From an uncultured Mogibacterium sp. (lineage in GTDB: Bacteria; Bacillota; Clostridia; Peptostreptococcales; Anaerovoracaceae): a DNA stretch of 29,810 bases. The notes beneath the pieces are model-generated. The model was not told where the DNA came from, ran no database searches, and saw only the letters and a program-made list of their open reading frames with translations. This document shows, in pieces, positions 1 through 8,218 of this stretch. The stretch lies in assembly GCF_938041965.1 (NCBI RefSeq), contig NZ_CALISE010000027.1, positions 1 through 29,810 of the forward strand. The letters are read 5' to 3'. The number at the start of each line of letters is the position of its first letter. Within the stretch, counting starts at the first letter, position 1. The translations under genes and the position numbers were made by a program.

Positions 1-7
1 CCATTTC

Positions 8-37
8 TTTTTTTGTCTGCGTTTTTAGACAAAAAAA
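8..37. repeat. Second hairpin: 11-bp inverted repeat beside the terminator
   Basis: Arms 8-18 (tttttttgtct) and 27-37 (agacaaaaaaa) are perfect reverse complements with an 8-base loop. It overlaps the T-tract of the neighbouring terminator and could act as a backup or opposite-strand terminator, because each strand has a T-run on its 3' side. The core is only four mixed-sequence pairs, so part of the symmetry comes from A/T runs. Confidence 0.45.
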
Positions 38-72
38 GGAGGACTTCTGCACATAAGCATAAGAAGTCCTCT
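31..72 (-). terminator. Rho-independent terminator after the ECF/ABC operon
   Basis: Arms 39-48 and 62-71 are perfectly complementary (10 bp, extended by one G-T pair) around a 13-base loop. On the minus strand the hairpin is followed directly by seven T residues (37 down to 31). This is the classic intrinsic terminator shape, and it lies downstream of the last gene of the minus-strand operon. Confidence 0.75.
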
Positions 73-136
73 GAAATGAAATAAACTTGCTCTTTCTCTA
101 TATTTTAAATTTGATTTTTTATGATAATTACCAGTA

Positions 137-205
137 TCAAAAAGGTCTATTGTTTTTTCCTTTATGAATAACAGACCCTAAATAATACATAGCAATTACC
201 TCCAT
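137..205 (-). other. Possible 17-22 codon small ORF downstream of the S component
   Basis: On the minus strand, GGAGG lies eight bases before an ATG at 190-188 that opens a 17-codon frame ending in TGA at 139-137. An in-frame ATG at 205-203 would give 22 codons, beginning MEVIAMYYLG. The Shine-Dalgarno match and spacing are good, but the peptide matches nothing I recognise and could equally be the 5' remnant of a lost gene. It lies between the S-component gene and the operon terminator, so it would be co-transcribed. Confidence 0.2.
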
Positions 206-242
206 TATTTAATCCATTTTTCCCTCACAAACGAAAGATTGA

Positions 243-827
243 TTAAATCACTCCTGCTTTTTCAAAATGTTTTTTAAGTATCTTTATTGCAACAAATGCT
301 CCTATGCAGGCAAGAACAAAAGTTATCAAGCCAAATTCTACTGCCCACGAAACTTTGAAATAAGATAATGCTTCATTTATTTGTGCTTCGCTCATTTTCC
401 ATTTTGATGCTCTTTCCACAAAAGAAGCTGTCCCGAATAAAATTACAGGAATTACTGTCCCTAAAAAATCTGCTAATGCAAATATCCCATACCCAATAAT
501 CATTCGTCCCTTGCTCTCATAATTTCCTATAATCAAATCACATATAATTCCACCGATTACAGCAAAGACTGCATGAGGTAAATGTCCTCCTGACAACGCA
601 ATTAAACCAAGAAGCGTTCCTGATATTGTAAATACACCCTTCTTTTTAACTTTTACAGCCATAAGAATATAAACGGTAGCAGCTATCATAAAGCTAACTC
701 CTGAAGCAATAAATCCTCCAATAACTGTTGTTGCCATAGCAAATGCAACTGCCATGTATATGACAATTCCAATTGCATTAAAAATTCCGATTGTAATAAA
801 ATCACGACCATTTAATTTGTTTTTCAT
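243..827 (-). CDS. ECF transporter substrate-binding (S) component, Trep_Strep/MptD-like family
   Basis: A 194-residue, very hydrophobic protein with about five to six membrane segments. Its opening (about residues 6-35) and its Gly-rich central helices resemble the Trep_Strep family of putative ECF-transporter S components. In ECF transporters this subunit binds the substrate and docks on the EcfT/EcfA module. The substrate of this family is not established and cannot be read from the sequence. AGGAGG lies six bases upstream of the ATG and only 10 bases separate it from the EcfT gene, so it is the last gene of a transporter operon. The family assignment is from overall resemblance; an unrelated small membrane protein is unlikely given the adjacent T and A components. 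Confidence 0.8.
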   Translation of the reverse strand: MKNKLNGRDFITIGIFNAIGIVIYMAVAFAMATTVIGGFIASGVSFMIAATVYILMAVKVKKKGVFTISGTLLGLIALSGGHLPHAVFAVIGGIICDLIIGNYESKGRMIIGYGIFALADFLGTVIPVILFGTASFVERASKWKMSEAQINEALSYFKVSWAVEFGLITFVLACIGAFVAIKILKKHFEKAGVI

Positions 828-837
828 AAAAGTCCTC

Positions 838-1542
838 CTAATAAATTTTCTGTATTACTATCACAAGAACAATCATCAAAGCTCCTAATAGACCAATCAT
901 TAAGTCTGCCCAGCTAAACCGCAATTCTGTTAATGTTACCCTTTTCTCATCACTATCAAGTCCTCTAATGAGTGCCGAAGCTGACAATTCGTCTGAAATT
1001 TTAATCATTCTCATTAAAAGCGGAACAAGCGTATATTCAATGTATTTAATTGGATGTAGCAACGAAGAAACTCTGCTTGTTACGATTCCTCGAATCTTCA
1101 TATTCTCTTTTAATGCCTTGAGTTCTATTTTTATAGTTGGTACAAACCTAAGCAAAACACTAAAAGGTATACCAATGCTTCTTGGTACTTTCATTCTATT
1201 TAACGCTTCCAGCATTTCACTTACACTTGTAGTCTTTGTTATATATCCACCAAACATAGCGATTAAGGTCATTCTTGATGCAAAGTAAATAAACATATAT
1301 ATTGCAAATACAATACTTGCTTCACAAAACTTTCCAAGTCCTAACTCTATGCAGTATAAAAGCACAAAAAACAAGATAAAGCGTAACGCTCTTTTCCACA
1401 TCTCGCTATATAAATATAGAAAAAAGGCAAAAACAATTAGTACAAAAAGTAGAATTGTATCGCTTATAAAAAAGCTCGTAAATCCAACAATTGGAAGTAG
1501 AGTAAGTTTTATTCTCGGATCTATAGTTTTTCTATCTGACAA
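838..1542 (-). CDS. ecfT: ECF transporter transmembrane (T) component, EcfT/CbiQ family
   Basis: A 234-residue membrane protein of CbiQ/EcfT type. It has about five hydrophobic segments and two cytoplasmic coupling motifs ending in Arg-Gly (MKIRGI near residue 149; ALIRGLD near residue 192), which in this family insert into the ATPases and transmit ATP hydrolysis to the S component. The start codon is TTG (1542-1540), supported by AGGAGG eight bases upstream. That Shine-Dalgarno lies inside the end of the ATPase gene, whose stop is at 1532, so the reading frames overlap by 11 bases and translation is probably coupled. A large cytoplasmic region follows the last Arg-Gly motif, then a final C-terminal membrane helix, as usual. 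Confidence 0.9.
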   Translation of the reverse strand: MSDRKTIDPRIKLTLLPIVGFTSFFISDTILLFVLIVFAFFLYLYSEMWKRALRFILFFVLLYCIELGLGKFCEASIVFAIYMFIYFASRMTLIAMFGGYITKTTSVSEMLEALNRMKVPRSIGIPFSVLLRFVPTIKIELKALKENMKIRGIVTSRVSSLLHPIKYIEYTLVPLLMRMIKISDELSASALIRGLDSDEKRVTLTELRFSWADLMIGLLGALMIVLVIVIQKIY

Positions 1543-3049
1543 GCTCTCTACCTCCTCTCATCTTGTCTAATATGAGAAATTTATTACTTTCACTCATATT
1601 TAAAACATTTTCTATTTTTCCATCTCCCATTACCCACAGCTTGCTCACTGTGTTTGCTAAAAACTCAAAATCATGACTTATTACCAAAACTGTTGTCCCA
1701 TTTTTCAATTGTTCTTCAATCAGTTTTGCGACGGAAAGCATTGAGTCTTTATCACAACCTGATGTTGGTTCATCATAAATGAAAATCTTTGCCTGTTTCA
1801 TCATTCCACAAGCTATTGTAAGTCTTTGTTTTTCTCCTCTTGATAAAGCAAACGGATGCTTATCTATATATTTATCTAAGCCAAGTACATTCAAAATAAA
1901 CTGTGCCTTTTGGATATTTTCTTTTTTATCTTTACTTGAAATACCAAGTAGCATTTCATCAAGTACACTTTCCGAAAACAACTGATAGTCTGAATCTTGA
2001 AAGACAAAATATGACATATCCATTAAATCTTTATGATTAAGCGACTTATCTTTTCCCGCCGATATTGTTCCCTCTTTTATCTTCTCAAGTCCTGAAATCA
2101 TTCTTGCAAAGGTAGTTTTCCCGGTACCATTTAAGCCGATAAGACCAATGGCTTTTCCACACTCCATATTGAAATCAAGATGATTTAAGATGTACTGTTT
2201 TTGCTTATTTCCAACCTTAGTTGTACTTGGGTAACAAAATTTCAAGCCTTTTCCACTAATACTTTCATCATTTAATTGATATGAATCTTTCTTCTCACTT
2301 ATCCTGTATTCTTCTAATTCAAGAGTTCTTAGTCCGTTTTCATCCCAAAACTCCCCTTCAAGATGGATAACTTCTTCCCGACTCAAATCCTGTGCAATTT
2401 CTCCATCTTTCATCAAAAGAAAACGGTCAAATAAAGACTTTACATAGTACAAACGATGTTCAATTAGAACAACCGTTGTTCCTTTTTTCTTTAATTTCTC
2501 CAAAATTAAAAACAGGTCAAATGTTGCTTTCATATCCAAATTTGCTGAAGGTTCATCTAAAATTAAAACTTTCGGATTCATCGCATAGATGCTTGCAATA
2601 GCTATCTTTTGTTTCTGTCCGCTTGATAATTCAAAAACAGATTTTCCTTTCAGTTCCTCAATATCCAGCTCTGCATATACTTCTTCTACTCTCTGTTTGA
2701 TTTCATCTCTTGATTTGCAGACAGTTTGAAGACCAAAAGCTATTTCTTCATCTGTCGTTGTCGTGAAAAACTGACTTCTTGGATCTTGAAATACAGTCCC
2801 TACAATATGCCCTATTTCATGAAGTAATAATTTGCTTATATCTTTTCCGGACGCAAAGGCTTCTCCTTGCATTTTGCCTTTAAAATAATGTGGAATAAGA
2901 CCATTCATTACACTTCCGAGAGTGCTTTTACCACTTCCACTTTTCCCTGAAATTAAAACAAATTCACCTTTTTTAATTTCAAGATTGATATTTTTTAAAG
3001 CAGTTCGTCCATCTTCCCATTCATAGGAAACATCTTTTAACAAAATCAT
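1532..3049 (-). CDS. ECF transporter ATPase, two ABC domains fused in one chain
   Basis: About 505 residues containing two complete ABC nucleotide-binding domains in tandem. The first has Walker A GKSGSGKST, signature LSSGQKQ and Walker B VLILDEPSANLD. The second has Walker A GLNGTGKTT, signature LSRGEKQR and Walker B IFIYDEPTSGCD. Such fused EcfA-EcfA' proteins energise ECF vitamin or metal importers. I chose the ATG at 3049-3047 because GAGG lies seven bases upstream and it starts two bases after the stop of the preceding ABC gene. A longer frame to 3076 exists but would overlap that gene and has no better ribosome binding site. The 3' end overlaps the EcfT gene. Both ATPase sites look intact, and the fusion means S, T and A/A' together make a dedicated (group I-like) ECF transporter. 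Confidence 0.9.
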   Translation of the reverse strand: MILLKDVSYEWEDGRTALKNINLEIKKGEFVLISGKSGSGKSTLGSVMNGLIPHYFKGKMQGEAFASGKDISKLLLHEIGHIVGTVFQDPRSQFFTTTTDEEIAFGLQTVCKSRDEIKQRVEEVYAELDIEELKGKSVFELSSGQKQKIAIASIYAMNPKVLILDEPSANLDMKATFDLFLILEKLKKKGTTVVLIEHRLYYVKSLFDRFLLMKDGEIAQDLSREEVIHLEGEFWDENGLRTLELEEYRISEKKDSYQLNDESISGKGLKFCYPSTTKVGNKQKQYILNHLDFNMECGKAIGLIGLNGTGKTTFARMISGLEKIKEGTISAGKDKSLNHKDLMDMSYFVFQDSDYQLFSESVLDEMLLGISSKDKKENIQKAQFILNVLGLDKYIDKHPFALSRGEKQRLTIACGMMKQAKIFIYDEPTSGCDKDSMLSVAKLIEEQLKNGTTVLVISHDFEFLANTVSKLWVMGDGKIENVLNMSESNKFLILDKMRGGRELVR

Positions 3050-3051
3050 GA

Positions 3052-4761
3052 TTATACCTCGTAATGAGCTTTCCATAATTTTGTGTAGTAACCATTTTTA
3101 TCAAGAAGTTCCACATGCTTTCCTTTTTCAAGTAAATTGCCTTTTTGAAATACGAGAATTTGGTCAGCTTTTTGAATTGTTTTTAAATGATGAGCCACCA
3201 CAAGTACAGTTCTATTCTTTGCAAGTTCTGTAATGGCATCTTGTATCAAAGATTCATTTACAGGATCAACATTACTTGTCATTTCATCAAGAATTAAAAT
3301 AGGTGCATCCTTTAGAAAAGCTCTTGCAATAGATATTCTTTGTCTTTGTCCACCTGATAAAATCCCACCATTTTCTCCAATATCAGTTTCATAACCTTTT
3401 GGTAAACTCATAATGAAATCATGTATCCTTGCTTTCTTTGCAGCTTCAATGATTTCTTCTTTCGTTGCTCCTTTTTTACCTACCTTGATGTTTTCTTCAA
3501 TCGTGTTATCAAACAGTTGAACATTTTGCATGACAATGCTGATACGATCCAAAAGTTCATCATAAGGAATATCCCTTATATCAGTTCCTCCGAGTGTAAT
3601 TTTTCCTTTATGCACATCGTAAAATCTTAAAAGCAAGTTGGTTATAGTAGTCTTTCCACCACCTGATTCTCCAACTAAGGCTGTCATTGTTTTTTCAGCA
3701 ATAGAAAAGCTCAATTTTTCCATTTTAAATTCATCTTTTTCATAAGAAAAATCTATATTTTCAAAAGCTATATCATTATCTTTCGGAATAATCCCATCCA
3801 CTTTATCCGGTATTACATCTGCATATAAAATTCTTGAAAGTCTTTCGTAACTATCTACAGCCGAAACATAGTACATATAGTGTTGTTCCATAGAAGCGAA
3901 CGGCTTATAAAACTCTTTTGAAATTACTGCAAAGATAATAAAATGAAGTACATCAAGACTTCCCTTTATAACAAGTATTGCTCCTGCAATTAAAAGAACT
4001 AAATATCCAATATCCAGTAAAAAACCAAATATAGATAACTGTTTTGCCTTGAATCTTGAAGCTACTTTGCTTGTTTCTCCAAACTTTTTTGTCTTATTCA
4101 TAAGCTCATTATCCAAGCTCTTATTGTTTGAAAAACTCTTTAATACAGGTATTCCTCTAACATATTCAACAAATAAGCTAACCATATCAAGAAGTGCTGA
4201 GTTGTTCTGATTTTCTATTTTTTCAGATTGCTTAATTGTCAGATATAGAAAGATAAGTGCAATCGGAACAGATACAGCCATAATAATAGAAAGTTTGAAA
4301 TCAATACTTGCAAGACCAACAAATACGACTGCACCTGTCAAAAAATCACCAAACATTCTCGACCACATGTGTCCTACAACAAGGGACATATTATCAACAT
4401 CTTTGTGTAAAATTGTATTGATCTCTCCCAGTCTTTCATTGGTATAAAATCCCAAACTGAATTTCTTTAATTTGATAATCATGCGTTCTCTTATTTGCTG
4501 AACAATATCAAAACCTGCACTATGCTTTTTCATATCTGCGACCATATTGCAAATACCTTTGAAGACTACAAGTAATCCAATTGCAATAAAATATTTATAA
4601 AGCATATCTAAACTCGTCCCATCAAATATCTGAAACAGTATAGAAAATACGATAACTATCATGGCTATGGAGCTTAGTCCATAAAGGGCAAAGAATACAC
4701 TTGATATAATCAAATCTCTCTTGCCGGTTTTTGTAAGTAGTTTTAACATTTCTCTAAACAT
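3052..4761 (-). CDS. Exporter-fold ABC half-transporter (permease-ATPase), second of a pair
   Basis: 569 residues. An N-terminal six-helix type I exporter membrane domain (about 1-310) is followed by an ABC ATPase domain with Walker A GESGGGKTT, signature LSGGQRQR, Walker B ILILDEMTSNVD and switch histidine in VAHHLKTI. It overlaps the upstream half-transporter gene by eight bases (ATG at 4761, preceding stop at 4754), with GGAGG 13 bases before the start. The two genes almost certainly make a heterodimer. Pairs of this architecture include multidrug exporters and also YbtP/YbtQ- and IrtA/IrtB-type proteins, which import siderophores despite the exporter fold. The ECF genes immediately downstream make a transport system for a small nutrient or metal chelate plausible, but the direction and substrate are not visible. 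Confidence 0.88.
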   Translation of the reverse strand: MFREMLKLLTKTGKRDLIISSVFFALYGLSSIAMIVIVFSILFQIFDGTSLDMLYKYFIAIGLLVVFKGICNMVADMKKHSAGFDIVQQIRERMIIKLKKFSLGFYTNERLGEINTILHKDVDNMSLVVGHMWSRMFGDFLTGAVVFVGLASIDFKLSIIMAVSVPIALIFLYLTIKQSEKIENQNNSALLDMVSLFVEYVRGIPVLKSFSNNKSLDNELMNKTKKFGETSKVASRFKAKQLSIFGFLLDIGYLVLLIAGAILVIKGSLDVLHFIIFAVISKEFYKPFASMEQHYMYYVSAVDSYERLSRILYADVIPDKVDGIIPKDNDIAFENIDFSYEKDEFKMEKLSFSIAEKTMTALVGESGGGKTTITNLLLRFYDVHKGKITLGGTDIRDIPYDELLDRISIVMQNVQLFDNTIEENIKVGKKGATKEEIIEAAKKARIHDFIMSLPKGYETDIGENGGILSGGQRQRISIARAFLKDAPILILDEMTSNVDPVNESLIQDAITELAKNRTVLVVAHHLKTIQKADQILVFQKGNLLEKGKHVELLDKNGYYTKLWKAHYEV

Positions 4762-6541
4762 TTTCTGTTACCACCTCCGTACACTCGCAATCCACTCCGT
4801 TCCTTGCTCGTGAAAGACTATTATCTTTCAAATTCCATCTATCAACTTTGTTCTGTGCATCAACCATATCCTTATAAAAATCACATCTTTTCATCAACTC
4901 TTCATGGCTTCCTGCATCAAGAACAACACCCTTATCCATAACTATAATTTGGTCTGAATCTCTAATCGTATTTAGATGATGAGCAATTGTAATGATGGTT
5001 TTATCCATGCTTAAATCATCAATTGCTTCACCGATTAGTCTTTCATTTTCACTATCAACAGCTGCCATTGCTTCATCTAATATCAAAATCGGTGCATTTT
5101 TTAGTATCATTCTTGCTATGGAGATCCTTTGTTTTTCTCCACCGGATAACTTAACTCCCATTTCACCTACTCGTGTTTCATATCCATTTGGCAATGCTGA
5201 AATAAAGTCATGACATCTCGCTTTTTTGGCAGCTTCTATGACTTCTTCTTTTGTTGCATTTAGTTTTCCGATTGATATATTTTCAAAAATACTTAAATCG
5301 AAAAGGATGACCTCCTGTTGCACACTTCCAATAAGATTTGAAATATTTTCCTGACTGTAATCCTTTATATCTTTCCCATTTATTTCTATTCGTCCGCTGT
5401 CAGCATCCCAAAAACCCATAAGCAAATTGGATACTGTACTCTTACCGCATCCACTTGCTCCAACAAAAGCATTTAAGCTGTTTTTCTTAAAAATAAGATT
5501 TATATCCTTTAACTCGAAACTATCTTTTCCGTATGTAAAATTCACATCTTTAAATTCTATGTTTCCAAATTCTAAACCTTGTTCTGTCTTTTTATTTGGA
5601 AGTGGAACTGTTAAAACTTTTCCAATCGCCTTTAATGCCTCCCTAAACACAATAGAAAAATGTTGCAATGTAGCTGTCTTACTTATAGATGCAGTAAACG
5701 CAGATGATAAAATAATTGCAAGGATAAAATTAGGCGTTGTAATATTCCCCTTATAAAGAAAGATACTTCCCAAAATCATGACAATTACCACTCCAATTTC
5801 CATAAATATGTCAATGAATCCCATTGGAATTGTAATTGCTCCCATGCTCTTTTTAACCCAGTAAATATACGCTCTTGCCGTTTTTAATGTTCTTTCACTA
5901 ATCTCCTCTTCTTTAGCAAAAGCCTTAATAACAGAAATATTTTTTACATATTCCATTAGCTCTTCTCTCATCTTGTTTTCATGGTTAAAGTAAATAGCAA
6001 AGTTTTTATCCATAGTTTTCTGTGAAAGAACTTTTACCAAATACATGAGTGGAACTCCAGCAATCATACCAAGGGCAAGACACCAATCCACAAAAATCAT
6101 GGCTATAAAAATGATAGTAGGCAGAAGTGTTACTGACATTATTTCCGGAAGACCATGGGCAAGGTATACTTCCACTTGCTCTACATCATGTTGAACAATG
6201 TTGGTAAGCTCTCCTGTATTATGTTCTTTAAAAAATCCTAAACTTAGTTTTTTTAAATGCTCGATAATATCTAACCTAAGTTCTGTCAATTTTTCATAGG
6301 CTTTTTCATGGGCAACCTTTGTTGCAAAATAGTAAAACACGCCTTTTAATGCAAATGATATAAAGATTCCTAAGAAAATATATTTCAAATTATCTTCGCT
6401 AATATTGTTTGTGATTAAAGAACTAATCAAATATACGAGTAAGATTTGTGGTATCAAATCACATACTATTTTTAAAGCAAGAAGTAAATTGGATAAGCCA
6501 TTTTTTCCAATCACTTTTTTTCTTAATTCTTTTTCCGGCAT
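4754..6541 (-). CDS. Exporter-fold ABC half-transporter (permease-ATPase), first of a pair
   Basis: About 595 residues. The membrane domain is about residues 1-310, followed by an ATPase with Walker A GASGCGKST, signature LSGGEKQR, Walker B ILILDEAMAAVD and switch histidine in IAHHLNTI. I start it at ATG 6541-6539, which has AAAGGAG eight bases upstream; a TTG at 6559 in the same frame would place that Shine-Dalgarno inside the coding sequence. It is the first gene of the five-gene operon and lies just downstream of a 24-bp palindrome (6568-6591) matching the one in the tetR promoter. A polar stretch after the ATPase domain (about the last 45 residues) is longer than usual for such half-transporters. 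Both ATP sites of the presumed heterodimer keep the Walker B glutamate or its equivalent position, so neither is obviously degenerate. Confidence 0.88.
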   Translation of the reverse strand: MPEKELRKKVIGKNGLSNLLLALKIVCDLIPQILLVYLISSLITNNISEDNLKYIFLGIFISFALKGVFYYFATKVAHEKAYEKLTELRLDIIEHLKKLSLGFFKEHNTGELTNIVQHDVEQVEVYLAHGLPEIMSVTLLPTIIFIAMIFVDWCLALGMIAGVPLMYLVKVLSQKTMDKNFAIYFNHENKMREELMEYVKNISVIKAFAKEEEISERTLKTARAYIYWVKKSMGAITIPMGFIDIFMEIGVVIVMILGSIFLYKGNITTPNFILAIILSSAFTASISKTATLQHFSIVFREALKAIGKVLTVPLPNKKTEQGLEFGNIEFKDVNFTYGKDSFELKDINLIFKKNSLNAFVGASGCGKSTVSNLLMGFWDADSGRIEINGKDIKDYSQENISNLIGSVQQEVILFDLSIFENISIGKLNATKEEVIEAAKKARCHDFISALPNGYETRVGEMGVKLSGGEKQRISIARMILKNAPILILDEAMAAVDSENERLIGEAIDDLSMDKTIITIAHHLNTIRDSDQIIVMDKGVVLDAGSHEELMKRCDFYKDMVDAQNKVDRWNLKDNSLSRARNGVDCECTEVVTENV

Positions 6542-6567
6542 GAACAACGCTCCTTTCAAAATTGAAT

Positions 6568-6591
6568 AATATTGAATTTTAATTCAATATT
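6568..6591. promoter_or_regulatory. 24-bp perfect palindrome, probable TetR operator of the transporter operon
   Basis: Arms 6568-6578 (aatattgaatt) and 6581-6591 (aattcaatatt) are exact reverse complements around two bases. The centre is about 40 bases upstream of the first transporter ATG. A 20-of-24 match to the same sequence lies between the promoter boxes of the tetR gene (8069-8092). TetR-family proteins bind such palindromes as dimers. I see no convincing -35/-10 pair around this copy. Confidence 0.7.
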
Positions 6592-6604
6592 AAGGTTTAA
6601 AGTA

Positions 6605-6629
6605 AGACTTTGCTGATTGCGCAAAGTCT
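6605..6629. repeat. Hairpin between the 6667-7389 gene and the transporter operon
   Basis: A perfect 9-bp inverted repeat, 6605-6613 (agactttgc) and 6621-6629 (gcaaagtct), with a 7-base loop. Pairing can extend with one bulge through agta/ttact. No T-run follows on either strand, so it is a weak terminator candidate for the upstream gene, or an RNA-processing or leader structure of the transporter mRNA. Confidence 0.4.
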
Positions 6630-6666
6630 ATTACTATATATCAAAACCCAAATAATTTAGAATATA

Positions 6667-7389
6667 TTAATATGATTCTTCAGTTATGCTTCTTCCACGT
6701 TTTTTTATTAGCAGTATTCTGCTTTCCATATATTTAATGACGATAGATACTATGTTCTCATTTTCATTTTTTGCGTTTTTTAAATCCTCCCACCATTTAT
6801 TATTATCGCTATAATCATTAAAATGTAAGTATTCTATATAGTCATCTTTCTTATATTTTAAGTACTTTGACTCAAACAATTTGTATTCCCAGCTGTCAAA
6901 TTTATCAGCGTGTAAGTTCTGACCTTTGGAAACAGGAGCAATATTTCCTATTGTATATACTAAACCAATAAATTCCAAAAAAACTTTATTTCCTTGTTCA
7001 CATACCCCATTTATTTTATTAATTTTTTTAACCAATTCTTCTTGATTCGTTATATTTTTAGTTTCTTTCATCAAATTTTCAATAAATTCTTTTGTTTTCT
7101 TATTTTCTCTGTTTGACTTAACATTAAATAAAACCTTAAAACAATACCACCATCCATTCATAATGTCTGCTGTTGGATTTTCACCAACATAAGGAATAAG
7201 ATTATCAAAATATTTGAACACATCTTGCTTAACATATCCATAACTTTCTACATCCTTGCTACTCGAAATTTCATATGCTAATGTCCGATATAAAATATTC
7301 CAAGTATTCCAGTCTTTCCAATATTCTTTATTGTGCTTTTTATTAACTATATCTTGTCTGTAATCATATAAGTATCTATATATCTCCAT
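6667..7389 (-). CDS. Uncharacterised protein, DUF6994-like
   Basis: About 240 residues, charged and aromatic-rich, no signal peptide or membrane segment. I do not recognise a function. A central YTIGN-x-xPVSKGQN stretch followed by a Tyr/Lys-rich segment (KYLKYKKDDY) recalls uncharacterised firmicute proteins of the DUF6994 type, which share an IGN...N motif; this is from memory and unverified. It sits between tetR (68 bases upstream) and the ABC operon on the same strand, so it is probably transcribed with tetR. ATG 7389-7387 is preceded closely by AGAGGG; a TTG at 7404 is an alternative start with a poor ribosome binding site. It is AT-rich like its neighbours. It is not part of any ECF or ABC transporter that I know. 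Confidence 0.6.
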   Translation of the reverse strand: MEIYRYLYDYRQDIVNKKHNKEYWKDWNTWNILYRTLAYEISSSKDVESYGYVKQDVFKYFDNLIPYVGENPTADIMNGWWYCFKVLFNVKSNRENKKTKEFIENLMKETKNITNQEELVKKINKINGVCEQGNKVFLEFIGLVYTIGNIAPVSKGQNLHADKFDSWEYKLFESKYLKYKKDDYIEYLHFNDYSDNNKWWEDLKNAKNENENIVSIVIKYMESRILLIKKRGRSITEESY

Positions 7390-7457
7390 ATACCCTCTAT
7401 TCAAAATTTCGCCCCAAGTGATTAAAAGATAATTTTATCACTAATCATCTTATCAAA

Positions 7458-8030
7458 TTATAAGGATTCAACCCCCTTATAATAACATCTAGCTATCAAC
7501 TTCAACATTTCTTTTGCCCACTTTTCACTTTGATAGTGCCTTGCTATTTCAAGAAGCCCCTCTGTAAAGTTACTAGCTAAAATATGCGCAAGCATTGGAT
7601 CATATTCCTCTTTTGATTGTCTTTTTAAACTTACTTCAATATGAACCTGCATTTGTGATATAAGTTTGTGTTTGGCTTCTGTATGCTTCGTACCTGAGCT
7701 TCTATCCATTAAAATAATTAACTTCTTACGCTCTTTTAATAGTTCATGAATATAGTTTTCTCCAACTTCATCAAACCTTTCAGAAGCAGAACCTTTTTCC
7801 AAAGACTCCTCCTCATCAAAAGCTGACTCGAAATTTATATAAACAGAACTTACTACTGCATCAAACAAAACTTCTTTATTCTTGAAATAGGTATAAATTA
7901 GTGCCACAGGAATATCTGCTTCTTTTGCAATTTCTGTTAATTTGGCACCTCTATAATCCTTTTTATAAAATACTTTTTCTGCTGCTTCGAGTATTCTATT
8001 TCTAACTTCTTCTTTTAATACTTGTGCCAT
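7458..8030 (-). CDS. TetR/AcrR-family transcriptional regulator
   Basis: 190 residues. The N-terminal helix-turn-helix of the TetR family is clear (about residues 8-55: RNRILEAAEKVFYKKDY, then TEIAKEADIPVALIYTYFKNKEVLF). The remainder is a divergent ligand-binding and dimerisation domain, as is normal. AGAGG lies six bases before the ATG. The promoter contains a palindrome-like site that recurs in front of the ABC transporter operon downstream, so autorepression plus repression of the transporters is the natural reading. The inducer is probably a molecule handled by the transporters, but nothing in the sequence identifies it. Confidence 0.9.
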   Translation of the reverse strand: MAQVLKEEVRNRILEAAEKVFYKKDYRGAKLTEIAKEADIPVALIYTYFKNKEVLFDAVVSSVYINFESAFDEEESLEKGSASERFDEVGENYIHELLKERKKLIILMDRSSGTKHTEAKHKLISQMQVHIEVSLKRQSKEEYDPMLAHILASNFTEGLLEIARHYQSEKWAKEMLKLIARCYYKGVESL

Positions 8031-8068
8031 AGCACACCTCTTTGTATTCCAATACTGAATTTATATTT

Positions 8069-8098
8069 AATATTAAGTTAAAATTCAATATTCGTCAA
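8069..8098 (-). promoter_or_regulatory. tetR promoter with embedded operator
   Basis: Minus-strand -35 TTGACG (8098-8093), exactly 17-bp spacer, -10 TAATAT (8075-8070). The spacer and -10 coincide with 8069-8092, which matches 20 of 24 bases of the perfect palindrome at 6568-6591. A repressor bound here would block RNA polymerase directly. Confidence 0.7.
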
Positions 8099-8218
8099 GA
8101 TGCCAGTAGAAAATATATGGATACTAAAAAATAATAGCGATGATAGTAATATTAACCTTCTCATCCTTATGATTTGAAGATATTTTTCGCCATCAACGCT
8201 ATAGATATTATTTAGCCA

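Noticed and set aside
3111..3120. Ten-base match ccacatgctt here and at 9453-9462 in rlmD as possible attachment core repeats
   Set aside because: Both copies encode Lys-His-Val-Glu in unrelated intact proteins (the ABC half-transporter and RlmD). A 10-base match between them is expected by chance and the first lies inside a gene.
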